A DNA stretch of 64,000 nucleotides from Bradyrhizobium sp. CCGB12 (GCF_024199845.1 NZ_JANADO010000001.1:6386001-6450000); one strand, 5' to 3'. Positions 9,912 through 22,207 are shown, counted from the stretch's first letter. Program-made: numbers and translations. The notes: generated from the letters alone by a model not told the origin.

Positions 9912-10018
9912 CGTCATTCCGGGGCGCGACAACGTCGCGAGCCCGGAATCCATCAGGCAGCACACTCAGAGGCGAAATGGATTCCGGGTCTGGCCCTTCG
10001 GGCCATCCCGGAATGACG
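9912..10018. repeat. Intergenic palindromic repeat, family C copy 2
   Basis: Bounded by CGTCATTCCGGGGC and CCGGAATGACG, with inner arms CCCGGAATCCAT and ATGGATTCCGGG and a short terminal hairpin TGGCCC-TTC-GGGCCA in the right half. It occupies nearly the whole gap between pimF and pimA, directly upstream of the ligase start. Confidence 0.87.
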
Positions 10019-10037
10019 CCCAGAGCGGCAGCAACCA

Positions 10038-12134
<2,097 letters not shown>

Positions 12135-12178
12135 GGTGTCCCTCCTTGGTGGGGATTTACTTTTGTTCGATTTCGCGG

Positions 12179-12197
12179 TGCGGAATTTAATTCCGCA
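12179..12197. promoter_or_regulatory. Perfect 19-bp palindrome, candidate IclR operator
   Basis: Arms TGCGGAATT and AATTCCGCA flank a single T. It lies 45 bases upstream of the pimF start and 68 upstream of the IclR ATG, in the only promoter region of the divergent pair. IclR-family repressors bind short AT-centred dyads of this kind. On the minus strand a TTGACA (12232-12237) lies upstream of it with a weak -10, so the palindrome would sit just downstream of the pim promoter as a block. Confidence 0.72.
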
Positions 12198-12264
12198 TCT
12201 TGACGGCAGGGTTATTTTGAAGCACGGACGTTGTCAACGACTCCGCGCAAGAAGCAGATCTGGG

Positions 12265-13131
12265 ATGAAGCGTACAGGAAAGAAGACTGCGACCGATCGG
12301 AATTTCGTCGTCGCGCTCTCCCGCGGACTGGACGTATTGCGCGCATTCCAACCCAATGACGGCCTCCTCGGCAATCAAGAGATCGCGGCGCGGACAAATC
12401 TGCCCAAGCCGACCGTGTCGCGGCTGACCTATACGCTGACCAAGCTCGGCTATCTGACGCCGGTTCCCCGCTTCGAGAAGTACCAGCTCACGCCCGCCGC
12501 AATGTCGCTCGGCTACGCTGCGCTCGCCAATCTCGGTGTTCGGCATTTGTCCGAGCCGTTCCGCGAGGATGTGATGCGCGCGACCGGCGGCGCCGTCGCC
12601 GTCGGCGGCCGCGACCGTCACAGCATGATCTATTTCGGGCAGAGCCGCGGCACCGAGACGGTCGGAGTTCAACTTGACGTCGGCTCGCGCGTGCCGATTG
12701 CAACCAGCGCGATGGGTCGCGCCTATTTCTGGGCGCTCGACGCCGACGATCGCGCAGAGCTCTCGCGTCTGCTGCGCGAGCATTACGGCAGCCGCTGGCC
12801 GAAGATGCGCGATGGACTGGAACGTTCCGGCGAGACCGTGGCGAAATACGGCTTTGCGATCTCCGTCGGCGACTGGCACGACGACATCGGCGCCGCCGGC
12901 GTCGCGCTCAAGCTCAACGACGGAACCGGACCCTACGCATTCAATTGCGGCGCGCCCGCATTCCGTTTCACGGAAGAGCGTTTGATCAACGACATTGGAC
13001 CGCGTCTGCTCACGATGGTAAGGAACATCGAAGCGGCACTCGGGGGTCTGATGCCGCATTCCAAAAAAGAAGTCAGCAAAAAGCTGAAATCAGGAGGAAG
13101 AGTTGCACGTGTGGCCGAGGGGATCAGATAG
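12265..13131 (+). CDS. IclR-family transcriptional regulator of the pim/liv locus
   Basis: A 288-residue regulator: N-terminal winged helix (about 15-85, with RGLDVLRAFQPNDGLLGNQEIAARTNLPKPTVSRLTYTL split across wing and recognition helix) and a C-terminal IclR effector domain (about 95-265) that usually binds a small acid or its CoA ester. ATG 12265 (MKRTGKKTATDRNF) was chosen because the longer frame runs back into the promoter region. It is divergent from pimF and 66 bases upstream of livG, so it is placed to control both degradation and uptake. Whether it represses or activates is not visible. The last residues are lysine-rich. Confidence 0.9.
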   Translation: MKRTGKKTATDRNFVVALSRGLDVLRAFQPNDGLLGNQEIAARTNLPKPTVSRLTYTLTKLGYLTPVPRFEKYQLTPAAMSLGYAALANLGVRHLSEPFREDVMRATGGAVAVGGRDRHSMIYFGQSRGTETVGVQLDVGSRVPIATSAMGRAYFWALDADDRAELSRLLREHYGSRWPKMRDGLERSGETVAKYGFAISVGDWHDDIGAAGVALKLNDGTGPYAFNCGAPAFRFTEERLINDIGPRLLTMVRNIEAALGGLMPHSKKEVSKKLKSGGRVARVAEGIR

Positions 13132-13197
13132 CCTTTGTCATCACCGGGAGCGGTTCGCATCGCCCCTTCGCCCACTGAATCACGTGGGCGAGACGAG

Positions 13198-13991
<794 letters not shown>

Positions 13992-13995
<4 letters not shown>

Positions 13996-14705
13996 CGACG
14001 CTGCTCAACGTCAAGGACCTGCGCGCCTATTACGGCCAGGTCCAGGCGCTCCACGGCCTGTCCTTCTCGCTCAACGAGGGCTCGCTGACGACGCTGCTCG
14101 GGGCCAACGGCGCCGGCAAGACCACGACGCTGCGCGCGATCTGCAACATGGTGCGCTCGACCGGCGAGATCGAGTTCGACGGCAAGCCGCTGAACAACCG
14201 CTCGACCGAGAACATCGTGCGGTTCGGCATCGCCCATGTGCCGCAGGGCCGCGGCACCTTCACCACCATGACGGTAGAGGAGAACCTCCAGCTCGGCGCC
14301 ATCACCCGCAAGGACAGCGCCGGCATCGTCTCCGACATCGAGCGCATGTATGCGCATTTCCCGGTCTTGAAGCAACGCCACACGCAGCAGGCCGGCACGC
14401 TCTCCGGCGGCGAGCAGCAGATGCTCGCGGTCGCCCGCGCCCTGATGCTGCGGCCGCGACTGATGCTGCTCGACGAGCCGTCCTTCGGCCTTGCGCCGCT
14501 GGTGGTGCGCGACCTGTTCGGGATCCTCGGCAAGATCAACCGCGAGGACAAGGTGTCGATCCTGGTGGTCGAGCAGAATGCGCAGCTCGCGCTGGAGCTC
14601 GCCGACAAAGCCTATGTGATCGAAACCGGCCGCATCGTGATGTCGGGCGACGCCAAGGACATCGCGAACAACGAAGAAATCCGCAAATCCTATCTGGGTT
14701 ACTGA
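13992..14705 (+). CDS. livF: Branched-chain-type ABC transporter ATPase LivF
   Basis: Second ATPase of the importer, 237 residues, start overlapping the livG stop by four bases. Walker A GANGAGKTTTLRA, the GIAHVPQGRGTF segment typical of LivF, signature LSGGEQQMLAVARAL, and Walker B LMLLDEPSFGLAP are all present. It forms a heterodimer with LivG below the LivHM permease. The substrate is probably a dicarboxylic or fatty acid given the pim genes next door, not necessarily an amino acid; that is inference. Confidence 0.94.
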
Positions 14706-14718
14706 GGGAGCCGGGACA

Positions 14719-15597
14719 ATGGAGCTGTTCACCAACCAGGTCCTGGCCGGCATCGCCACGGGCGCGATCTACGCCTGCATGGCGCTCGCCGTGGTCATGA
14801 TCTACCAGGCCATCGACCATCTCAACTTCGCGCAAGGCGAGATGGCGATGTTCTCGACCTTCATCTCCTGGCAGCTGATGCAATGGGGCGTGCCCTATTG
14901 GGGCGCATTCTTCCTTACGTTGGCTTTCGCATTCGCAGGCGGCATCGCCATCGAGCGCATCCTGTTCAAGCCGCTTGCCAAGGCGCCGATTTTGACCAAC
15001 GTCGCCGGCTTCATCGCGCTGTTCGCGATCATCAACTCCTCGGCCGGTCTGATCTGGGACTTCACCATCAAGCAGTATCCGACGCCGTTCGGCTCCTCGC
15101 CGTTCCTTGGCAGTCAGCTGATCTCGACCCACCAGGCCGGCATGATCGGCGTCACCCTGCTGCTCCTGGTCGCGCTCTTCTTCTTCTTTCAGTACACGCG
15201 GATCGGGCTCGCAATGCGGGCAGCCGCCTCGCTACCTGAATCTGCGCGGCTCGTCGGTATCAATACCTCCTGGATGATCGCGCTCGGCTGGGGCATGGCT
15301 TCTGCCATCGGCGCGATTGCCGGCATGCTGATCGCGCCGGTCGTGTTCCTGGAGCCCAACATGATGGTCGGCGTCCTGCTCTATGGCTTTGCTGCGGCGG
15401 TGCTGGGCGGTCTGTCGAGCCCGTTCGGCGCCGTGGTCGGCGGCTTCCTGATGGGCATCTTCGAAAACCTCGTCGGCACCTACATTCCCGGCGTCGGCAA
15501 CGAGCTGAAACTCCCGATCGCGCTCGCGCTGATCATCTCCGTCCTGGTCGTCAAACCCGCTGGCCTGTTCGGCCGGCACATCGTCAAGCGAGTTTGA
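14719..15597 (+). CDS. livH: Branched-chain-type ABC permease LivH
   Basis: Inner-membrane permease of 292 residues with about eight hydrophobic segments. Start ATG 14719 follows GGGAG with good spacing. Family landmarks are VLAGIATGAIYACMALA at the N-terminus, HLNFAQGEMAMF near residue 33, the EAA-like loop AASLPESARLVGIN near 175, and GLSSPFGAVVGGFLMGI near 232. It pairs with LivM encoded two bases downstream. Confidence 0.94.
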   Translation: MELFTNQVLAGIATGAIYACMALAVVMIYQAIDHLNFAQGEMAMFSTFISWQLMQWGVPYWGAFFLTLAFAFAGGIAIERILFKPLAKAPILTNVAGFIALFAIINSSAGLIWDFTIKQYPTPFGSSPFLGSQLISTHQAGMIGVTLLLLVALFFFFQYTRIGLAMRAAASLPESARLVGINTSWMIALGWGMASAIGAIAGMLIAPVVFLEPNMMVGVLLYGFAAAVLGGLSSPFGAVVGGFLMGIFENLVGTYIPGVGNELKLPIALALIISVLVVKPAGLFGRHIVKRV

Positions 15598-15599
15598 TC

Positions 15600-16619
15600 A
15601 TGAGCGCAGCAGAAGAAGTCGTTGCCGAAGGCCACGAGGCGGTCGAAGCCGTTCCGAAGCGGGCCATGACGCTGAGCACGACCACCTCGCTGTTGGTGGT
15701 TGCGGCGCTGCTCATTACCCCGATTTTCGTCAAGAACTTCATCATCTTCCAGATGACGATGCTCCTGATCTACGGGCTTGCCGTGCTGGCGCTCAACATC
15801 CTCACGGGCGGCAGCGGGCAGTTCTCGCTCGGCCAGAGCGCGTTTTACGCCGTCGGCGCCTATACGGCGGCGGTCCTGATGGAGCATCTCAACATCAATT
15901 ATGCGCTGACGCTGCCGGTCGCCGGCGTGGTCTGCTTCGGCTTCGGCTTCCTGTTCGGCCAGCCGGCGCTGCGGCTGTCGGGCGTCTACCTGGCGCTTGC
16001 GACCTTTGCGCTCGCCACCGCTATGCCGCAGCTCTTGAAGCTCAATTTCCTCGAGCACTGGACCGGCGGCGTGCAGGGGCTCGTGGTGACCAAGCCGGAT
16101 GCGCCGTTCGGGCTGCCGATGTCGCAGGACATGTGGCTCTACTACTTCACGCTTGCGGTCACGCTCGCGATCTACGTCTTCTCGGTGAACCTGCTGCGCT
16201 CCCGCTCGGGGCGCGCCTTCATGGCGATCCGTGACAACGAGATCGCAGCGTCCTCGATGGGCGTCAACGTCGCGCTCTACAAGACGCTGGCGTTCGGCGT
16301 GTCCGCCGCCGTCACCGGCATCGCCGGTGCCTTGGGTGCGATCGCGGTGCAGTTCGTGGCGCCGGACAGCTTCACGATCAACCTCGCGATCTCGCTGTTC
16401 CTCGGCATGGTCGTTGGCGGCGTCGGCTGGCTGCCCGGCTCGTTCGTCGGCGCAGCCTTCATCATCTTCGTGCCGAACATCGCGGAAAGCGTCTCCAAGG
16501 GCCTCTCCGGCGCTGTGTTCGGCGTGCTCCTGTTCCTCGTCATCTACCTCGTGCCGCACGGCGCAAGGCAGATCGCAATCCTGGGCCAGCAACTCGCCGG
16601 CAAGCTCAGAAAAAACTGA
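15600..16619 (+). CDS. livM: Branched-chain-type ABC permease LivM
   Basis: Second permease subunit, 339 residues, with a hydrophilic N-terminal 20 residues and then about eight to nine membrane spans. LivM landmarks: LNILTGGSGQFSLGQSAFYAVGAYTAA near residue 65, the EAA loop RAFMAIRDNEIAASSMGVN near 208, and VVGGVGWLPGSFVGAAF near 270. ATG 15600 lies two bases after the livH stop; an overlapping TTG at 15594 is an alternative. The first of three binding-protein genes follows 39 bases later. Confidence 0.93.
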   Translation: MSAAEEVVAEGHEAVEAVPKRAMTLSTTTSLLVVAALLITPIFVKNFIIFQMTMLLIYGLAVLALNILTGGSGQFSLGQSAFYAVGAYTAAVLMEHLNINYALTLPVAGVVCFGFGFLFGQPALRLSGVYLALATFALATAMPQLLKLNFLEHWTGGVQGLVVTKPDAPFGLPMSQDMWLYYFTLAVTLAIYVFSVNLLRSRSGRAFMAIRDNEIAASSMGVNVALYKTLAFGVSAAVTGIAGALGAIAVQFVAPDSFTINLAISLFLGMVVGGVGWLPGSFVGAAFIIFVPNIAESVSKGLSGAVFGVLLFLVIYLVPHGARQIAILGQQLAGKLRKN

Positions 16620-16658
16620 AGACTCTCATCAAGGCGTTCATTGAAGAAGGAGACCCAA

Positions 16659-17894
16659 TTGATTTTCGGAAGAACACTGCGAGCCGCCGCGCTGGTCACG
16701 GCAACGGCGGCCATTACCCTCACCTCCGGCGCTGCACTCGCCCAAAAGAAATACGACACCGGCGCGTCCGATACCGAGATCAAGATCGGCAACATCATGC
16801 CGTACAGCGGTCCGGCGTCGGCCTATGGCATCATAGGCAAGACCGAGGAAGCCTATCTCAAGATGATCAACGACAAGGGCGGCATCAACGGCCGCAAGAT
16901 CAATTTCGTCACCTATGACGACGGCTATTCGCCGCCCAAGGCGGTCGAGCAGGTCCGCAAGCTCGTCGAAAGCGACGAGGTGCTGGCCGTCTTCAATCCG
17001 CTCGGCACGCCCTCGAACACCGCGATCCAGAAATACCTCAACGCCAAGAAGATCCCGCAACTCTTCGTCGCCACCGGCGCCACCAAGTGGAACGATCCGA
17101 AGAACTTCCCCTGGACCATAGGCTGGCAGCCCTCCTACCAGAGCGAAGCGCAGATCTACGCGAAATGGCTGATGAAGGAGAAGCCGGACGCCAAGATCGC
17201 GATCCTGTACCAGAACGACGACTTCGGCAAAGACTACCTCAAGGGCACCAAGGACGGCCTCGGCGCCAAGGCCTCGTCCATGATTATCATGGAGGAGAGC
17301 TACGAGGTGTCCGAGCCGTCGATCGACGGCCACATCGTCAAGATCAAGGCCGCCAATCCCGACGTGCTGCTGATCTACGCCACGCCGAAGTTCGCGGCCC
17401 AGACCATCAAGAAGACCGCCGAGCTGAGCTGGAAGCCGCTCCAGATTCTCACCAACGTGTCGATCTCCGTCGGCAGCGTGATGAAGCCGGCCGGCTTCGA
17501 GAACGCGCAGGGCGTGCTGTCGGCGGCCTATGCCAAGGACTCGACGGACCCGCAGTGGGCCAACGACCCCGGCATGAAGAAGTGGAACGAGTTCGTCGAC
17601 AAGTACATGCCGGGCGCCGACAAGTCCGACACCAGCATGGTCTATGGCTATGGCGCCGCGTCGACCCTGGCCAAGGTGCTGGAAATGTGCGGCGACGATC
17701 TGACCCGCGCCAACATCATGAAGCAGGCGGCGTCGTTGAAGGACTTCGTGCCAGATACTATGCTGCCCGGCGTCAAGCTCAACACCAGCGCCACCGATTT
17801 CGCCCCGATCGCCCAGCTCCAGATGCAGCGGTTCAAGGGCGAGAAGTGGGAACTGTTCGGCGAGATCATCAGCGGCGACGTCACCTCCGAGTGA
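16659..17894 (+). CDS. Periplasmic solute-binding protein 1 (Liv type)
   Basis: A 411-residue periplasmic binding protein. Start TTG 16659 was chosen because AAGGAG (16646-16651) lies seven bases upstream; a TTG further up would place the SD inside the gene. The signal peptide ends in SGAALAQ and the mature protein opens KKYDTGASDTEIKIGN. Peripla_BP_6 landmarks include NIMPYSGPASAYG, the GGINGRKI loop and NDDFGKDYLKG. It delivers ligand to the upstream LivHMGF. It is clearly paralogous along its length to the next two genes, which points to tandem duplication and likely ligand diversification. Confidence 0.92.
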   Translation: MIFGRTLRAAALVTATAAITLTSGAALAQKKYDTGASDTEIKIGNIMPYSGPASAYGIIGKTEEAYLKMINDKGGINGRKINFVTYDDGYSPPKAVEQVRKLVESDEVLAVFNPLGTPSNTAIQKYLNAKKIPQLFVATGATKWNDPKNFPWTIGWQPSYQSEAQIYAKWLMKEKPDAKIAILYQNDDFGKDYLKGTKDGLGAKASSMIIMEESYEVSEPSIDGHIVKIKAANPDVLLIYATPKFAAQTIKKTAELSWKPLQILTNVSISVGSVMKPAGFENAQGVLSAAYAKDSTDPQWANDPGMKKWNEFVDKYMPGADKSDTSMVYGYGAASTLAKVLEMCGDDLTRANIMKQAASLKDFVPDTMLPGVKLNTSATDFAPIAQLQMQRFKGEKWELFGEIISGDVTSE

Positions 17895-17924
17895 TCCGCT
17901 GACGCAATAGCTAAAAGTCGAAAT

Positions 17925-17953
17925 GCCCCCGCGGGCGACCGCGGGGGCTTTTT
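17925..17953 (+). terminator. Intrinsic terminator after binding protein 1
   Basis: Perfect 10-bp GC stem, arms GCCCCCGCGG and CCGCGGGGGC, loop GCGA, then five T. It lies 30 bases after the stop. Confidence 0.93.
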
Positions 17954-17954
17954 G

Positions 17955-17971
17955 TTGACGCCAAGCGTCAA
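17955..17971. promoter_or_regulatory. Inverted repeat in the leader of binding protein 2
   Basis: Arms TTGACGC and GCGTCAA with a CAA centre, directly after the terminator T-run. The TTGACG end can be read as a -35 element, but no good -10 follows at 17 bases. It is the only candidate initiation or operator site in the 60 bases between the terminator and the next start. Confidence 0.4.
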
Positions 17972-18014
17972 TCTTGTTCAATGCGGCGCCGATCCACCTC
18001 GGGGTAGGAGAACA

Positions 18015-19241
18015 ATGACTGCCGTTCGCTTTCAGGTTGCGGTCCTCTCGGCCGCGCTCGCGTTGTGCACTGCGATGAGCGGCGGGGCGCTGGCGCAAAA
18101 GGAATACGATACCGGCGCGACCGACACCGAGATCAAGATCGGCAACATCATGCCCTATAGCGGCCCCGCCTCCGCCTATGCCGCAATCGGCAGGACCGAG
18201 GAAGCCTATTTCAACAAGATCAATGCCGAGGGCGGCATCAACGGCCGCAAGATCAAGTTCATCTCCTATGACGACGCCTACTCGCCGCCGAAGACGGTGG
18301 AGCAGGCGCGCAAGCTGGTCGAGAGCGACGGCGTGCTCTTGATCTTCGGCTCGCTCGGCACCTCCACCAACGGCGCCATCCGCAAATACATGAACGAGAA
18401 GAAGGTGCCGCAATTGTTCGTGGCGAGCGGCGCCTCCAAGTGGAACGATCCCAAGCAATATCCCTGGACCATGGGTTGGCAGCCGAGCTACGTCAGCGAG
18501 GCGCGCATCTACGCCAAATACATCATGAAGGAGAAACCGGACGCGAAGATCGGCGTGCTCTACCAGAACGACGATTTCGGCAAGGACTACCTTAAAGGAC
18601 TGAAGGACGGCCTGGGGCCCAAGGCCTCGATGATCGTGCTGGAAGAACCCTACGACACGTCCGAGCCGGCGATCGACGAGCATGTCGTGAAGCTGAAAGC
18701 CACGGGCGCTGACGTCTTCATCAGCATCACCAGCCCGAAATTCGCGGCGCAGGGGATCAAGAAGGCGGCGGAGATCAATTGGCATCCGATGCAGATCATC
18801 TCCAACGTCTCGACCTCGGTTGGCGGCGTGATCGAGCCGGCGGGCTTGGAGATCTCGCAAGGCATCCTGTCGGCGAGCTACACCAAGGACGGCTCCGACC
18901 CGCAGTGGAACGCCGATGACGGCATGAAGAAGTTCTACAATTTCCTCGCGCAGTACGCGCCAAAGGCGAACAAGCTCGATGCCGGCGTCGTGTTCGGCTA
19001 TGCCGCCGCGCAGACCATGGTCAAGGTGCTGGAAATGTGCGGCGACGATCTCACCCGCGAGAACGTCATGAAGCAGGCCGCAAGCCTGAAGGATTTCGAA
19101 CCCGATACGCTGCTGCCCGGGATCAAGGTCAACACTGCGCCGGACGATTTCGCCCCGATCGAGCAGCTCCAGATGATGCGTTTCAAGGGCCGGAAATGGG
19201 AGCTGTTCGGCGACATCATCTCGAGCCAGCTCAGCCACTGA
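18015..19241 (+). CDS. Periplasmic solute-binding protein 2 (Liv type)
   Basis: A 408-residue paralogue of the preceding protein. ATG 18015 follows TAGGAG; the signal peptide ends MSGGALAQ and the mature start KEYDTGATDTEIK matches its neighbours. It differs in the binding-cleft region: GSLGTSTNGAIRKYMNE replaces the NPLGTPSNTAIQKYLNA seen in protein 1, which suggests altered ligand choice. It is preceded by a strong terminator, so it needs its own promoter or read-through. Confidence 0.92.
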   Translation: MTAVRFQVAVLSAALALCTAMSGGALAQKEYDTGATDTEIKIGNIMPYSGPASAYAAIGRTEEAYFNKINAEGGINGRKIKFISYDDAYSPPKTVEQARKLVESDGVLLIFGSLGTSTNGAIRKYMNEKKVPQLFVASGASKWNDPKQYPWTMGWQPSYVSEARIYAKYIMKEKPDAKIGVLYQNDDFGKDYLKGLKDGLGPKASMIVLEEPYDTSEPAIDEHVVKLKATGADVFISITSPKFAAQGIKKAAEINWHPMQIISNVSTSVGGVIEPAGLEISQGILSASYTKDGSDPQWNADDGMKKFYNFLAQYAPKANKLDAGVVFGYAAAQTMVKVLEMCGDDLTRENVMKQAASLKDFEPDTLLPGIKVNTAPDDFAPIEQLQMMRFKGRKWELFGDIISSQLSH

Positions 19242-19346
19242 AGTCGCACAACCCAAAATCGCCGGCCTTCTGTTAGGCAACTCAAGACAGCTGCGCCTTC
19301 TCGCAGTCGCACACGAGGACATCCCGTCCTTGACTACTAAAGACGC

Positions 19347-19377
19347 AGCCCCTGCGACGCCGCCGCAGGGGCTTTTT
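19347..19377 (+). terminator. Intrinsic terminator after binding protein 2
   Basis: Perfect 10-bp stem, arms AGCCCCTGCG and CGCAGGGGCT, seven-base loop, T-run overlapping the last stem base. It is about 105 bases downstream of the stop and 105 upstream of the next start. Confidence 0.9.
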
Positions 19378-19482
19378 GTTGAAGGCGCCGGCCAAATCGT
19401 ATTGAATTGCGGCAGCGTCACCAAAAAACAATCAAGCCAAGAAAAGGAACGCACACACACCAAAAAAAATAGGGAGATTGGA

Positions 19483-20712
19483 ATGCCCGCTGTCACCGGC
19501 AAGCTTGCGGTTGCATCACTGGCGCTCGCGCTCTTTGCGGCCACGACATCCACTGCATCGGCCCAGAAGAAATACGATACCGGCGCGACCGACACCGAGA
19601 TCAAGATCGGCAACATCATGCCCTACAGCGGACCGGCCTCCGCCTACGGCATCATCGGGCGGACCGAGGCCGCCTATTTCAAGAAGATCAACGAAGAGGG
19701 CGGCATCAACGGCCGCAAGATCAACTTCATCAGCTACGACGACGCCTATTCGCCGCCGAAGACGGTGGAGCAGGCGCGCAAGCTGGTCGAGAGCGACGAG
19801 GTGCTGTTCGTCTTCAACTCGCTCGGCACGCCGCCGAACTCGGCGATTCAGAAATACATGAACTCGAAGAAGGTGCCGCAGCTGTTCGTCGCCACCGGCG
19901 CCACCAAGTGGAACGATCCGCAGAACTTCCCGTGGACGATGGGCTGGCAGCCCAACTACCAGAGCGAGACGCAGATCTACGCGAAGTGGCTGCTCAAGAA
20001 CAAGCCGGACGCCAAGATCGCCGTGCTCTTCCAGAACGACGATTACGGCAAGGACTATCTCAAGGGCCTGAAGGACGGCCTAGGGGCGAAGGCTGCCTCG
20101 ATGATCGTGATCGAGGAAAGCTACGAGACCTCCGAGCCGACCATCGACAGCCACATCGTCAAGATGAAGTCAACCGGCGCCGACGTGTTCATGAACATCA
20201 CGACGCCGAAATTCGCAGCGCAGGCGATCAAGAAGAACGCCGAGATCGGCTGGAAGCCGCTGCACTTCCTCAACAACGTCTCCGCCAACGTCGGCAGCGT
20301 GATGAAGCCGGCCGGCTTCGAGAACGGCCAGGACATTATCTCCGCCGATTATCTCAAGGACGCCGCGGATCCGGCGTGGGCGAACGATCCCGGCATGAAG
20401 GAGTTCCTGGCCTTCATGAACAAGTACTTTCCCGAGGGCGACAAGCTCGACAAGGGCACGATCGTCGGCTACGGCGTCGCGCAGACCCTCGTCCAGGTCC
20501 TCAAGCAATGCGGTGACAATCTCACGCGTGAGAACGTCATAAAGCAGGCCGCGAGCCTGAAGAACTTCCGCACCGAGGTGCTGCTGCCGGGCGTCCAGAT
20601 CAACACCTCCGCGACCGACTTTGCGCCGATCAGCCAGCTCCAGCTGGAGAAGTTCAAGGGCGAGAAATGGGAGCTGTTCGGCGACGTAATCAGCGCCGAC
20701 GTGGGCGGCTAG
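19483..20712 (+). CDS. Periplasmic solute-binding protein 3 (Liv type)
   Basis: Third tandem paralogue, 409 residues. ATG 19483 (MPAVTGKLAVAS) follows AGGGAG; the longer open frame upstream runs through the terminator and is not real coding sequence. Signal peptide ends TSTASAQ, mature start KKYDTGATDTEIK. Cleft region reads NSLGTPPNSAIQKYMNS. The same fold landmarks as in the two upstream copies are present. Three binding proteins for one permease would widen the substrate range of the importer. Confidence 0.92.
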   Translation: MPAVTGKLAVASLALALFAATTSTASAQKKYDTGATDTEIKIGNIMPYSGPASAYGIIGRTEAAYFKKINEEGGINGRKINFISYDDAYSPPKTVEQARKLVESDEVLFVFNSLGTPPNSAIQKYMNSKKVPQLFVATGATKWNDPQNFPWTMGWQPNYQSETQIYAKWLLKNKPDAKIAVLFQNDDYGKDYLKGLKDGLGAKAASMIVIEESYETSEPTIDSHIVKMKSTGADVFMNITTPKFAAQAIKKNAEIGWKPLHFLNNVSANVGSVMKPAGFENGQDIISADYLKDAADPAWANDPGMKEFLAFMNKYFPEGDKLDKGTIVGYGVAQTLVQVLKQCGDNLTRENVIKQAASLKNFRTEVLLPGVQINTSATDFAPISQLQLEKFKGEKWELFGDVISADVGG

Positions 20713-20735
20713 CCGCCTCACCCGCGACGACGTCA

Positions 20736-20769
20736 AGCCCCCTGCGAGATGATCGCAGGGGGCTTTTTT
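20736..20769 (+). terminator. Intrinsic terminator after binding protein 3
   Basis: Stem of about 11 bp, arms GCCCCCTGCGA and TCGCAGGGGGC, loop GATGA, then six T. Closes the liv/binding-protein array. Confidence 0.93.
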
Positions 20770-20904
20770 CTTGCGTCCCGATCGTGATCACGCGATTGCA
20801 CAATCGAATGGTGGCAAAGCCTGCTTACGCTTTCGCGCGTGATGCGGTAGGCAGATGGAAGGCGATTTCGCCGCCACAGCTTTAGTCCCCCGAAGGCCAT
20901 CGTC

Positions 20905-22188
20905 ATGACCGACCGCCGTCCCCTGCTCCGCGCGCTCTACGACGCCGCCGTTGCCGCCGCCCATCCCAACGTCGTGCTGGCGCCGCATTTGCGCCCCGCA
21001 CCAAGAGGACGCGTGATCTGCCTCGCCGCCGGCAAGGGCGCGGGCGCGATGGCGGCGGCCGCGGAGCGGCACTATCTCGACACATTGAGGATCGCGCCGG
21101 AGCGCCTCGTCGGCATCGCCACCACGCGTCACGGCTACGGCGTGCCGACGCGCCGCATCCGCGTGGTCGAGGCCGGCCATCCCGTGCCTGACGAAGCCGG
21201 CCTCAAGGGCGCAGCCGACACGCTCGCACTCGCCGGCGAGGCCGGCCCTGACGATCTGCTGCTGGTGCTGCTCACCGGCGGCGGCTCGGCGAACTGGATC
21301 GCGCCGGTGGACGGCATCAGCTTCGCGCAGAAGCAGGCGGTCAACAAGGCGCTGCTCCGCTCGGGCGCGCCGATCGGCGAGATGAACGTCGTGCGCAAGC
21401 ACCTGTCGCGGATCAAGGGCGGCCGTCTCGCGCGCGCCGGAAAACATGCCGCCGAGATCGTGACGCTCGCGATCTCCGACGTGCCGCATGACGATCCCTC
21501 CGCGATCGCCTCCGGCCCCACCGTGCCGGATCCGACGACGCTTGCGGATGCGCGCGCGATCGTGGCGAAGTACAAGCTCGACATCGACGATGCGGTACGC
21601 CGCGCGCTTGACGATGCCGCCAACGAGAGCTGCAAGCCGGGTGACGCGGCCTTTGCGCGCGCGCATTTCGAGCTGATCGCGCGGCCCAAGCAGTCGCTCG
21701 ACGCCGCGGTGAAGCTCGCGCGCGAGTCCGGCTACGAGACCATCGACCTCGGCGCCGATCTCGAAGGCGAGGCGCGTGAGGTCGCCGCCGATCATGCGAG
21801 GCTCGCGCTTCAAGCACGCGCGCAAGGCAAGCGCGTCGCGATCCTCTCCGGCGGAGAGCTCACCGTCACCGTGCGCGGAAACGGGCGCGGCGGGCCGAAC
21901 CAGGAATATGCGCTCGCGCTCGCGGACCTGTTGAAGGACACGCCAAATATTTCGGCGCTCGCCGGCGACACTGACGGTGCCGACGGCGGCGCCGGCCACC
22001 CCACCGACCCCGCCGGCGCGCTGATCGACGCGGCGACGTTCGCCAAGATGAAGGCGCAGGGCCTCGCGCCGCAGGCCTATCTCGACAACAACGATGCGAC
22101 CACGTTCTTCGAGGCCACCGGCGATCTGCTACAGCCCGGTCCGACACTGACGAACGTGAACGATATTCGCGTGATCTTGGTGGATTGA
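20905..22188 (+). CDS. Glycerate kinase, DUF4147/MOFRL type
   Basis: A 427-residue kinase of the class II glycerate kinase family (also annotated as hydroxypyruvate reductase TtuD in older work), forming 2-phosphoglycerate from glycerate. Landmarks: ICLAAGKGAGAMAAAAE near residue 35, TGGGSANW near 120, NVVRKHLSRIKGGRLAR near 160, and the C-terminal MOFRL domain with SGGELTVTVRGNGRGGPNQE near 315 and AGDTDGADGG near 352. It stands alone between the transporter terminator and a repeat, so no pathway partner is visible. Confidence 0.9.
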   Translation: MTDRRPLLRALYDAAVAAAHPNVVLAPHLRPAPRGRVICLAAGKGAGAMAAAAERHYLDTLRIAPERLVGIATTRHGYGVPTRRIRVVEAGHPVPDEAGLKGAADTLALAGEAGPDDLLLVLLTGGGSANWIAPVDGISFAQKQAVNKALLRSGAPIGEMNVVRKHLSRIKGGRLARAGKHAAEIVTLAISDVPHDDPSAIASGPTVPDPTTLADARAIVAKYKLDIDDAVRRALDDAANESCKPGDAAFARAHFELIARPKQSLDAAVKLARESGYETIDLGADLEGEAREVAADHARLALQARAQGKRVAILSGGELTVTVRGNGRGGPNQEYALALADLLKDTPNISALAGDTDGADGGAGHPTDPAGALIDAATFAKMKAQGLAPQAYLDNNDATTFFEATGDLLQPGPTLTNVNDIRVILVD

Positions 22189-22207
22189 GGGGCGCCCGTT
22201 CCTCCAA

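Noticed and set aside
12200..12240. Plus-strand TTGACG at 12200 as the promoter of the iclR gene
   Set aside because: No acceptable -10 lies 15-19 bases downstream.
16638..19619. A 993-codon minus-strand open frame across the first two binding-protein genes
   Set aside because: It is antisense to two real genes with signal peptides and terminators. The length is a product of high GC and of the tandem duplication.
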